From Papio anubis (Eukaryota; Chordata; Mammalia; Primates; Cercopithecidae), in assembly GCF_008728515.1 (NCBI RefSeq), contig NC_044985.1:84545392-84609391 (forward strand): a stretch of DNA of 64,000 nucleotides, given 5' to 3'. Shown in pieces: positions 23,965 to 34,900 of the stretch. The stretch's first letter is position 1; the number at the start of each line of letters is the position of its first letter. Made by a program: the position numbers and the translations under genes. A model generated the notes under the pieces. It saw only the letters and a list, made by a program, of their open reading frames with translations. It was not told the origin of the DNA and did not search any database.

Positions 23965-24709
23965 CTAAAATCTAAATAATAGAGTGTATTTGCTAAAAGA
24001 CGGTATTTATTTATCAAATATTACCAAAATGTTAATGTAACTAAGCAGTGCTTATTTTTATTTTCATCTTGATTATGTCAAATATTATTAATAATTATAA
24101 CTATTAAAATCATTCTATGCACCAAGTAAAATAAATGGTATATATGAGATTTGTAGCAAGTGAATGATATTTAACACTTTTTTAAATCTAAAATGACATT
24201 ATTTAAAAGCTCATTGTACCTCAAAGCTTTTTCATTGTAAAAATTTTGTGGCGCCTATGAAAATACTTCCAGCCACACATACATACATAAATATATGCAT
24301 ACATATATAGGTGTGTGTATCTAGAACTATTTCATATAAATACGCTACAATTTAAGCCAGGTTCATAGGATGTTCTGCAAGCTTCTACAAGACTCAAAGC
24401 ATAGGAATAAATACTTTCCCCAGCTCATTTTTCAAGGGTAACAATGTGCTTTTCAAAACAGGCCCTTGACATTCTTCTAGTCGTTAGGAATAAAAACCTA
24501 TTGTTGCTTGCTTTTGAAAAAGAAACACTTAGGTATCCGTTTCCATCAATGAAGTTAAAAGCAGTATCACATTCACATGTTGCACTTAGCATCTTTCTTT
24601 TTAAGTAGTTCAAAATTTTAAAACCCAAAAGTACTAAGGGGGATTCACAGCAATGGCAGAGTGAAGACATCAGCATATCCTTTTCCCAAAACCACCATAA
24701 AACTGGGCA
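23965..24709. other. Intergenic, AT-rich, nothing recognised
   Basis: It includes a CATA/TATA-rich patch near 24278-24320. No gene is seen. Confidence 0.4.
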
Positions 24710-24900
24710 AGGCTAGGCGTGGTGATTCATACCTACAATCTCAGCACTTTGGGAGGCTGAGGCGGGAGGCTCACGTAAGGCCAGGAGTTTGAGACCAGCC
24801 TGGGCAACAAAGCAAAACCCTATCATCACCATCATCACCAAAAAAAAAAAAAAAAAAAAAAATAGCAGACACAGTTGCTCATCCCTGCAGTCCCAATTAC
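24710..24900 (+). mobile_element. Alu left arm plus a short right-arm remnant
   Basis: GGCTAGGCGTGGTGATTC through the left arm, then an (ATCACC)n-like patch and an A-run. A short degraded right-arm start follows ('cagttgctcatccctgcagt'). Confidence 0.75.
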
Positions 24901-24905
24901 AAAGA

Positions 24906-24995
24906 AGGAATGGGTTCACATCCATGACTAAGAAAGGCTTAAGGGAAAAAAGGAATGGGTTCACATCCATGACTAAGAAAGGCTTAAGGGAAAAA
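24906..24995. repeat. Perfect 45-bp tandem duplication (2 copies)
   Basis: Bases 24906-24950 and 24951-24995 are identical over all 45 positions (unit starts AGGAATGGGTTCACATCC). It lies directly after the truncated Alu. Confidence 0.95.
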
Positions 24996-25225
24996 AGCAG
25001 TAGTTGAGATGAGGCTTGAAACAATAAGTAGGATTTTGACAGTGGAAAATGAGGGAAGGACATCTCAAGAAAGGTCAAGACATGACATGTCCTGTCTGAC
25101 CAAAGCATGAAGTTCAATTGTTTGGAAACTTTTTCTACCATAATACAATTTACAAACAACACTTCCCCTGCTAGCTGCACGGTACCTATTCCCATGGGTG
25201 CACCCAAAAGCAGAGAAAAGATAAG

Positions 25226-25300
25226 TGGCAGGGCGTGGTCTGTAACCGCAACACTTTAGGAGGCCAAGGTGGGAGGATTATTTGAGGCCAGGAGTTCAGG
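25226..25300 (+). mobile_element. Small Alu fragment
   Basis: 'ggcagggcgtggtctgtaa' and 'ttaggaggccaaggtggg' match the first part of an Alu left arm. The rest is missing. Confidence 0.7.
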
Positions 25301-25699
25301 AAAATCTTTAATACACTTTATAAGTTAAAGAAAATAATCTGCTTACTTTAATAACCATTTTTAGTCAAAAATCATTTGCTACATACCCCACAATGGATGG
25401 TAATAGCAGGTTAAGAACCAAAAATGTGATGGGAAGTAAAGGCAAAAAACATTGGTCAGAGCTATCCCTGGGTATAAACAGAGGCATTTAAACAGTGAAG
25501 AGAAATGATTCAGGTTGCAGTTGAGAAGATTGTTCTGGCAATGTTGAGAAAGGGGATGGTAGAGTTAGGAAGTTATTGCAAAAGTCCCATTAAGTTAGGG
25601 GTAATAGATGCCTAAATCAAGGTGGTACTGGGGAAAGATGATGCAATTTTAAAACGTGGCAAAAGTAGAAGATAAGCTTTGTGAGGCCATAGGCCTGAC

Positions 25700-25760
25700 G
25701 TGTCACTATCTCTACTGGTCTCTAGCTGAATAAATATTTGCTGAATGAATAAATAAGATC
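25700..25760 (+). mobile_element. L2 3' tail
   Basis: GCTGAATAAATATTTGCTGA followed by ATGAATAAATAA is the typical L2 3' end. Confidence 0.6.
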
Positions 25761-25764
25761 TTGG

Positions 25765-26010
25765 TGGTGAGGCAGTGCATTATAATGGTGAAGCTAGACT
25801 GCCTGGCTTCAACTGGAGCTCTTCCATTTACTAGCTCTATGATCTTAGACAAGTTACTTGACCTCGATGCCTCGGTTTTTTCCATCTGTAAAATGGGACT
25901 AATAATAGTGTCTAGATTATAGGGTAGTTTTCAGGATCAAATGGGGTTACTATATAAAGTGCTTAGAAGAGTGCCTGATACATACAGGTGCATATTAGTT
26001 ATCATTTTTA
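25765..26010 (+). mobile_element. MIR SINE
   Basis: Landmarks in order are 'ctagactgcctggcttcaac', 'atcttagacaagttacttga', 'ccatctgtaaaatgggac' and 'aaagtgcttagaagagtgcc'. Confidence 0.88.
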
Positions 26011-26239
26011 TTTGTGAAACGTTGTCCTTTAACAGAACTTCAGATGTGAAAAATACAGTTCTCGGGGAAGAGCAATCAACAGCACTGATAGTGTTAAACC
26101 AGCCATGAAGTGAAGATGCCAGATAGTGCGGACTGGAGCCTTGGGAGAAAGGATGGGGCTAGACACTTAAGAGATCCGACTCCGGCCACTTCCCTCTGCT
26201 CCCCACTGCCCTCCCAGTCACACCAGCTTCTTGAGGTTC

Positions 26240-26345
26240 CTCCAACAGATCAGTTTGTTTCCTGCCTCCTTCCCACTGCTGTTGCCTGAACTTGGAAGGG
26301 CATAGAGCCTGGATTTAACAAATATTTGCTTAATGATTCAGTAGA
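26240..26345 (+). mobile_element. L2 3' tail
   Basis: 'ggcatagagcctggattta' then 'acaaatatttgcttaatgat' resembles the L2 end. Confidence 0.45.
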
Positions 26346-26897
26346 TGATCTTGGAACTCTTTTAAATGGAGTAAATGTTAAATCCTTGAGAATGTATAAG
26401 ACTGCCACGGAAGAAAGTATGCAGAGAGAAAAGGTGTCAGTAGAAAAAAGATCAGTAAATACCGTGCGAAGCCACATTCAGAGCGTAACCAGGATAGCTG
26501 GAGCCAGGATTCAAGGAGAGACGTAACACTCAATGCTCAGAGGAGGCAAAGAGGGTGAAGAATGAAAGAATCACTGGGTTTGGCAATAATTTCAGGAAAG
26601 AACGCTGAGAAAGTAATTTTCCATGAAGTTGTGGGGGGTGGGTGGGGGTAGAGGTCATATAGTTAATTAAGGAAAAGAAGTAAACTATTTTATCAAAAAG
26701 TTTAGGGAAGAGAAGCCACTCTCCTCCTACCAGTGAGGAAGCAACTGGAGAGAAGTAAACTACCGTACAGTGAATAAAAACATGGGGCTACATCCTGGAG
26801 GCGCTGTGCATCTCTATCTGCACACGTCCAGTGTTTTTCACACGCACTATCTTATCTGATCGTACCCCAGCTCCCTGATGATATAGCCTGTTCTGAG

Positions 26898-27055
26898 GGG
26901 TTCTCAAGGTGTGGACCAGCAGCAGCATCACAGAGAACTTGTTGGAAATGCACATTCATGGGTTCCACACCAGGCCCACAGAATGAGAAACCACGGGAGG
27001 GGCCCAGCAGTCTGTTCTAACAAGCCCTCCAAGGGATTCTGATGCTGTCCAAGTC
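26898..27055 (+). mobile_element. MER5A-type DNA transposon (hAT-Charlie)
   Basis: It reads 'ggttctcaaggtgtggacc', 'agcatcacagagaacttgtt', 'gaaatgcacattcatggg', 'ggcccagcagtctgttcta' and 'agccctccaagggattctga', the MER5A order. It abuts the CpG island of BZW1. Confidence 0.82.
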
Positions 27056-27668
27056 CCCATAGCCACCACACTCGGGACACAACCGCTGCAGGGAGCGGGG
27101 ACCGCGGTTGGAGGACAGAATTTCCCCTTCTGAATCCTCGGCCTGTGTCCTCTTCACTCCTAAAGGAAGCGGTGAACGAGACAGCCCCTCAAAGCAAAGT
27201 TGCCCTGCAGGCCACTCAGCCGGAGCGAGCTCCGCCCATCCCGGTCAGGGCGGAGGTGAGGTGTGACTTCCTTCCCCAAGCCACGCCCCCATGCCAGCCA
27301 CCGGCCTCCGCCCCCGCACAACCCGAGCGCCCCCGCCCTCGGGCTTCGACTTCCGGCGCTGGAGGAGGGGGCCGGCGGGGAGTGACTCCAGGAGGACGCG
27401 TCCAACTTCGAGACCGGTGGGGGCCGGCTCCGCTCTTCCAGCCCCTCCGTGTGTTAGGAGGGCGGACGACGCAGCGGCGGAAGAAAAATAAGCTAGTCTA
27501 GGACACCTGTCCAGGAGACGTGGAACCCAGTAAGGGAATAAAGAAGCCTTGAAACGTCTCTCCCCTCCCCTCTCCCGGTCCCTCACCCTAATCCGCGCGG
27601 AATGGAAAAGACGGAAGCGACAGGCCACGATGAGGGCGGGGCGGGGGGGGTGGGGCAAGGGGAAGAAA

Positions 27669-27678
27669 TCTCGCGATA
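27669..27678. promoter_or_regulatory. TCTCGCGA element
   Basis: TCTCGCGATA lies about 60 bp before the likely transcription start. TCTCGCGA is the core of the TCTCGCGAGA element, known from CpG-island promoters and bound by BANP. One arm of the full palindrome (GA) is changed to TA. Function is inferred. Confidence 0.55.
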
Positions 27679-27724
27679 GGACAGCGGTCCGGGCGGGGGT
27701 GGCACCTCTCCCTCCTCCTCCTGG

Positions 27725-27809
27725 CGTTAGTTCCGGTCGCAGAGGAGACACCGCCGCAGTTGCCGCTACATCGGGGATTTCTGGCTCTTTCCTCTTCGCC
27801 TTAAATTCG
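27725..27809 (+). other. BZW1: BZW1 non-coding first exon (5' UTR)
   Basis: The 3' limit is set by the donor CG|GTGAGA at 27809/27810. The 5' limit is approximate, placed after the pyrimidine-rich stretch CCTCTCCCTCCTCCTCCTGG near an ETS-type site. The exon has a TAA at 27802-27804 in frame with the exon 2 ATG after splicing, so no longer N-terminus can come from this exon. Intron 1 runs 27810-28976. Confidence 0.75.
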
Positions 27810-28986
27810 GTGAGACGCGGCGCCCCGCTCACCCCGGGCGGACGCTGCGGGCCGTGGAGGCTGGGCAGAGGGCGAGGGAAGCGGCTGGCTGAATGCGGCC
27901 CGGCTTGGATGGGCCCGAACGGAGGCCGCCACTTGAGGCCGGGCCGGATCCAGGGCCTGAAAGGCCGCCGCTTCGGCAGGGAGGCCGAGAGGCGGCGGCG
28001 GCCCGGGTCGGGAAGTGGGGTGCGGGTGCGCGCCGCGGCGCTGGTGGCGAAGGCAGTGGCCGAGCCGGGCTCCCTCCGGGCTGTGCCCGGCCTGGCTAAC
28101 AAAGCCACCGTGGCCTCTGTTGGGTGATGTACGCGTGGGGGCTTCCGGCGGGCGGGGCGGAGGGGCTGCCACCAGCACTGCGGCCGCCGCCTCCGCCGCT
28201 GCTTTCGCTGGAGGGCGGGCGGATGTACGGGGCGGCTGGGGCCCCGGCGCAAAGCGCCTCAGTACCTGTGGTCCACTCGTTGCGGCGGCCGCCACCGCAG
28301 GCGGCAGGGTCAGTGGAGAAGGAGCCGCGGGACCCTACGGCGCCCCGCTGTGGCCAGTGGGGTCCTGGGCGGGAGGCATGGGAAGGGTGCGGATTGGGAG
28401 ACACGTGCCCAGGGAGGAGGCTGGGACTGTGGGATATGGGCGAAGGAGGCTGGGCTGGCTGTTAATTTTGCAGGCCTGAGTGGTGCAAGGCGGCCGCTGT
28501 TGCGGTCACAGGCATGACCTAGGGCAGGGTGGTGCTGCCTATAACCAGGCCCATCAGAAGAAGGGGTTCACCTTTTGACAGTGTTTTAGAATTGGCATAC
28601 ACATTTTGGATGCCTCCTGACTATGGTGGTAATCTCCCTTTGCGTTCTGCGATGCCTAGTGGTCGTGGAAGATGTAAGTGAATGTAAAGAGGAATGTGGA
28701 GGAAACTGAACAATTAGGTTTATGATGGGTGATCACTGTAGCATTACAATGTCGCCTAAAAGTGTAGTTCGCAATACTAATTTGAAGGGTTTCTTGTAGA
28801 GAGAAATGCAGATTTTGGCGTACATTTGATTCAAGTGAGGGTAATTCTTTGTGCCTTCACCAAGCTGAGAGTGCGTGTTCCATTTGATTCATATGTGATT
28901 ATACTAAGGTTTGATGCTTTATTTTAAAAATTAGTATTATGGCACTGAAATTAAGGCTTTATTTCTCCTTTCCTAGGGTGTCTTTT

Positions 28987-31900
28987 ATGAATAATCAAAA
29001 GCAGCAAAAGCCAACGCTATCAGGCCAGCGTTTTAAAACTAGAAAAAGAGGTAAATATTTATGTTTCGATGTCTTTTCAAACCTCCAGAATATCTTGTGT
29101 ATCTTGCCTCCTCTGACAGGCACTTGCATAGTACTAAAGCCTCAAGAGAAGATACCAGAAAGAAACTTGAATTTCTCGTTGACTGCCATTCACATACACC
29201 TTTAGTATTTCTACTGCTTTACCGCTCAAGCCTTAATTTTTAGTATCAATGTATCTCTAAGCCGGTTAATGAATCTTCTTTTTAGTGTGAAGGTAAAATA
29301 CTTTTTAAAACAAAAATAAGGGCTCTGTTTTCACTAGCAAGCAGTCTTATTTAAGCAAACTAAAATGAGCAAAGATGTTAATTTATAAAAGGAGAACTCC
29401 TAGTGTAGTCACCCAGATTTTGTGAAGATTTGTGAGAGAAAACTCAGACTTCACCCATGGAAGTTAATTGTGGAACAGGATTCACATTGTAGTGTCTTTT
29501 GAAATACAGACTTAGAAAAGTATTAGAATTATATTACTATTTTTTTTGCATTCGTGTGTACTTAGGTGAATGTTGAATTCTGTAGCAAAGTGCTGTGCTA
29601 GTGATATAAAGCTAAATAAGATGTAGTCTCATGTATTTTTAATGTTTTTGGTCAAAAGCATATTAACCTTATTTTACAGGTGGTTTTGAGGAAATGAACT
29701 GGGTCAGCTACGGGTTATAAGTTGTGTTAAGTAGCAGACATTTTGAGATATAAATTGTAGAATTTTAAAATCGCTAATCATAGGCTGTCTGTCCCCTTGT
29801 AGTAGTGGTGGGGAGACCAAAGTGTGATTTGATTCTAGTCTTTGCAGATTCATTTAGATTTAGCTGGTAAATTTTCTTTCTTTTTTGAGACAGAGTCTGC
29901 CTCTGTCGCCCAGGCTAGAGTGCTGGAGTGCAGTGGCGGGATCTTGGCTCACTGCAAGCTTCGCCTCCCGGGTTTACGCCACTCCTCCCTCAGCCTCGCG
30001 AATAGCTGGTACTGCAGGCGCCCGCCACTACATCCGGCTAGTTTTTTGTATTTTTTTTTTAGTAGAGACGGGGTTTCACTGTGTTAGCCAGGATGGTCTC
30101 GATTTCCTGACCTTATGATCCGCCTGCCTCGGGCTCCTAGAGTGCTGGGATTACAGGTGTGAGCCATCACGCCCGACCTTAGTTGGTAAATTTTCTTAAG
30201 GAGCAGTTGTAAACTAGAACAGTTTGACAGTAAAATGGGAAAGTGTATCTCTTGAATATGTGGATTACTGATGTTGCCTTGATATAAATAATAGCAAGTA
30301 GCTTTATCATTATTATTATTATTAGCATTAGGGGGAGATGTCGCTTCCCCAGTTCCAGATAGAGATCATTCGTGGCCTGGCTGTTGATGGTTAGGGTACT
30401 GGGTAGGGTATACAGCAATCCCTGTCTGGGACTGAGGGAGTTTCCAGACACAAGACTTTCAGTGCTAAAACCAGGAGAGTGCTGGACACACAGAGGTATT
30501 TGTCACCCTAGTACTGTGTGAAAATTAAGATACCATCTAGCCTAGATTGGGAAAGCAAAACCCTATTATGGAGTGTGTGAAAGCAACTCAGTAAAGGTCA
30601 GGTATGTGCACAAGGCTATGGTCTGGGAGCTTTCTGTTTTATTAATGTCATGTAGTATTCACAACAGCTTTATGGGATAGCTGTTCTTATCCCCATTTTA
30701 CAGTAGGGGGATTCTGGCATGGCGAATGAGACTGTTTGCTGAAATTCAAGTGGTTAAATGGTGATCAGGATTTGAATCAGGCAGTTTAACTCCAGAGCCC
30801 ATGCTCTGAACTACTACTCAACACAGTATCATCTCTCGATTACCTAATTTCTCTCTCAGTTTTCCTTCTGAATAATTGGAAAAATCTGCCTCACAAAGTT
30901 GTTAACAGGATTAAAGCAAATGCTTAATATAGTTTCTGTCATATTGGGTGCTCATTAAATGTACTTTGTAAAGCTCACCTTCATAAATGCCAAAGGAGTG
31001 GTTCAATTTTTTTGTTGTTTAATGTTATGAACATTTAAAGAAAAGGATCAAGAGCTCCAGTGTCCAGGGAAAACTGAAAGTAATAAAATTTATCTGTTAG
31101 AGGATGGCCTAAGTTTTGGAAAAGCCAAGAGGCAGTAGGAGGGCATTCCCAGTAGAAATTGCCTCATGGCAGTAGGAGCACAGGACACTAGCACATTTAG
31201 CTCACTTGTGAAATTGTTTGAAAAGTTGCACAGTTCTTGTGAGTGGGCCATCTTGTCTTGCACTTGCAGAGGGGAAACATGTAAAGGATGTGAATTTAAC
31301 TTGTTTAACAATTACATCTTCATAAGGTGATAGTTTTGTGACATTTTGGTAAATCTTTTAAAACTAAATGTTTTGGGTCCCCTGTCTCCCCAGATGAAAA
31401 AGAGAGGTTTGACCCTACTCAGTTTCAAGACTGTATTATTCAAGGCTTAACTGAAACCGGTACTGATTTGGAAGCAGTAGCTAAGTTTCTTGATGCTTCT
31501 GGAGCAAAACTTGATTACCGTCGATATGCAGAAACACTCTTTGACATTCTGGTGGCTGGTGGAATGCTGGGTAAGTGTCTGGGGTTTGTGGGCTTAATAA
31601 TTTAGAAAGGTATAGTGTATGGAGATTATGGAGACTCTAGAATATGAACTATTTGGCAAACTTGTTAAAATGGAGTGATTTTTTTCCTTGTGTTGTATTT
31701 TGGTTTTATCCAACTTTAGCCCCAGGTGGTACACTGGCAGATGACATGATGCGTACAGATGTCTGCGTGTTTGCAGCCCAAGAAGACCTAGAGACCATGC
31801 AAGCATTTGCTCAGGTAAATGAAACTTAACATAATTGTTTTCAGTTAGCTACTATCCATGTGGTATATTTGAGGAATATTCTACTTTTAAGAGTTGTGGT

Positions 31901-34900
31901 TAGAAAGTTGAAGGAATTTGATTTTAAATTTTAGGGAGACTGTTCTTGGTGCAACGGGATGAATTAGAAACTTAAGATGTGTTAAGGTGAATAAAATAGG
32001 GAAAAATGAAATTAACTCTCCTGTTCCTATTTGTCCTGAAATTACTCAATTTTTAAGAAAAATGTCAAGCTAAAAAAGTCATTTTCGTATTGTGATTTCT
32101 CTAGTTTATCTGCATATATTTATTTTTAAAGTTAAATAAGTTGTGAGCTGATTAGCTTTTTAATCAAGATCTCATTGGAAAGTTTCGTATGTAGTTATGT
32201 TTGTATTATTTTAAGCAAAGAATTAAAGTACATCTAACCTGGACATTCTTATGTGTCACTAGAAATTCTTCTCAAGCTGGTATAAACAGCTCATAAACTT
32301 ATATCCAGTGAAAGGTTTACTACTTTGTTATTCTAGAAATATATGAAGTTACTGAATTCATTTCATGTTCTTCATAGGTTTTTAACAAGTTAATCAGGCG
32401 CTACAAATACCTGGAGAAAGGTTTTGAAGATGAAGTAAAAAAGGTATGAGGAATAAGGTACTTTGTGGAAAAGAAAAGAATAGGGTTAGAAGGAGGGAAT
32501 GTTAAATGCTAATTCTCCCACAGATTTGGGGTAATTTTGTTTGGTTGGTTGGTTGGTTTTTTGGAGTGTCACTCTGTTTCCCAGGCTGGGAGTGCAGTGG
32601 CTCAGTCTCTGCTCACTGCAGCCTTCGCCTCCTGGGTTCAAGCAATTCTCGTTCCTTAGCCTCCTGAGTAGCTGGGATTACAGGCATGTACCACCATGCC
32701 TGGCTAATTTTCTATTTTTAGTAGAGACAGGGTTTCACCCTGTTGGCTAGGCTGGCCTTGAACTTCTGGCCTCAAGTTATCTGCCCTCGGCCTTGCAAAG
32801 TGCTGGGATTATCGGCATGAGCCAACACGCCTGGCCCAATATTGCATATAGATGCCCAGAAAACCTGATGCGTTTATCAATGACCAGGCACTGTTCGATA
32901 CTAATTCACTTAATGTTTATAAAAACCCTGTGAGGCAAGTTTTATTATCCACATTTTATATGTGAGGTGCAGAGGTTGAGTAACTTGCCGAAGATCATTC
33001 AGCTAATGAGTATTGTAGCTTAGATGTAAACTTGGATGGTTAGATCCCAGAGCCCACGTGTTGAACCAGTAGCCAGTATAACATGCTTTACTGTTTCTCT
33101 TAATGTAGTGTAATTGCTGTTTTAACCCTTAACTGTTTTACTTTTTACAGCTGCTGCTGTTCTTAAAGGGTTTTTCAGAGTCGGAGAGGAACAAGCTGGC
33201 TATGTTGACTGGTGTTCTTCTGGCTAATGGAACACTTAATGCGTCCATTCTTAATAGCCTTTATAATGAGAATTTGGTTAAAGAAGGTAATCAACCTTAA
33301 AGGATGGTCTTTAGTTGACTCAGAGTGGGGTGGGTAAGAGCATGGTTTACTGTTCATAGATGTGACTTCTGTGAAAGTCTTCGTTTATTAACCAGCCTTA
33401 AATTTAATAAGTTCAGTCTAATTCACTAGACATTTAATGAATACCTTTGGCATCCAGGTTTAATGGTTTTCTTTAGGAATACAATAGATAACCAGATTTA
33501 GACAAAATGTTGTTATATGTAATGCGAATACAATGAGAAATGCTGTGGGAACCCCAGAAGAGATTAATACCAATAGGGAGACTTGGAGAAAATGATGTTG
33601 GGGAAAATGTCAAGCTGGAAGGGAAAATCAACTCCCTGTTTGGCTCCAATTGTCAGATTATTCTGTACAGTAATTTTTTTTTTGAAGCTTTTTTTAAAAA
33701 ACTGCTTACAGTAGTATTTAAGTTGCCTTAGTGTAATTCTCACAACAGCCTTGTCAAGTGTAGAGACTATTGCCCTCAATTTATACTTTAGAAAACACTT
33801 TAAGTAACTTGGCCAAGAATATACAATTCACAAATGGTGTAGACTAGGGAAATTGGAGAAGTGATAAACTGTGGCCCAGGAAAGTTCAGGGTTAAGTTTG
33901 TGAGGAAAGTCCGTAATCCCATGTGATTGAACTATGAAGGGAAGGATATAGAGGGGGATACAGTGATTGAAACCAGGAAGGTACTTCTGTTAAGTAAGCT
34001 ATTTTCTTTTACAGGAGTTTCAGCAGCTTTTGCTGTAAAGCTCTTTAAATCATGGATAAACGAAAAAGATATCAATGCAGTAGCTGCAAGTCTTCGGAAA
34101 GTCAGCATGGATAACAGACTGATGGTTTGTAACTTTTCTTCCCATTCTTGCCAGCAGGTGTAAATGAGAGAAATTTCTCATTTTAAGACTGAAAAGAAAG
34201 TGTTAAATCTGATTTAAAGAAAGTTTAACCAGATAAATTCTTCTTTTAGGAACTCTTTCCTGCCAATAAGCAAAGTGTTGAACACTTTACAAAGTATTTT
34301 ACTGAGGCAGGCTTGAAAGAGCTTTCAGAATATGTTCGGAATCAGCAAACCATTGGAGCTCGTAAGGAGCTCCAGAAAGAACTTCAAGAACAGATGTCCC
34401 GTGGTGATCCATTTAAGGATGTAAGTTTTTGTTTAAACTGTCTTTTTATGGCTAAGCTTCTAGCATAGAGATTTTCACTAATTTGAGGAAGTTATTTCAC
34501 TAGGATGAGATTGAGTTAATAGTAAGGATGTTATACTGGAACTTTGCCTCAGTCTTTTGCATATGCTTCTTTAGTGCCTGACTGAGGCCCAGAAATGTAA
34601 GGGACTGGAGCTCAGGGCATCTTTCAGTTCTAAAGGTCTCTTTCTCTGTGGTACACATGTGGTTGCCAGTTGCATGGAAAAGGAGTTGTTACGTTTTTCT
34701 TAAAGGTCTAAACTTGATGTGTGAAGTATGTACATAATCAAAACTGACTTCTGTTACTAAATTTGGATTATTTTGCAGATAATTTTATATGTCAAGGAGG
34801 AGATGAAAAAAAACAACATCCCAGAACCAGTTGTCATCGGAATAGTCTGGTCAAGTGTAATGAGCACTGTGGAATGGAACAAAAAAGAGGAGCTTGTAGC

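Larger units (their letters stand above)
27060..28500. promoter_or_regulatory. BZW1: CpG island promoter of BZW1
   Basis: Base composition changes sharply here. CpG is frequent (for example 27340-27480, 27640-27720 and 27800-28300) while both sides are CpG-poor. It contains GC boxes, an ACTTCCGG ETS-type site at 27349-27356, TTCCGG at 27731-27736, and no clear TATA box. It covers the first exon and the 5' half of intron 1. Long open frames inside it on both strands are a by-product of GC richness. Confidence 0.9.

Noticed and set aside
24713..25207. 164-codon minus-strand frame with internal protein repeat
   Set aside because: The repeat is the 45-bp DNA duplication read in frame, and the rest is Alu and its T-run.
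27549..28127. A 192-codon plus-strand open frame at the BZW1 first exon
   Set aside because: It runs across the exon 1 donor site into intron 1 and is Arg/Gly-rich, with no family resemblance. It is explained by GC composition.
27245..28252. A 335-codon minus-strand open frame over the BZW1 promoter
   Set aside because: It lies fully in the CpG island, where GC-rich sequence rarely gives stops. Composition is Pro/Arg/Ala-rich with no domain, and overlapping long frames occur on the other strand as well.
28124..28479. Possible alternative N-terminal exon of BZW1 in intron 1 (frames starting at 28015 and 28124)
   Set aside because: I could not identify a donor that joins in phase to exon 2, and an exon 2 start is already well supported. 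Left open only as a remote isoform possibility.
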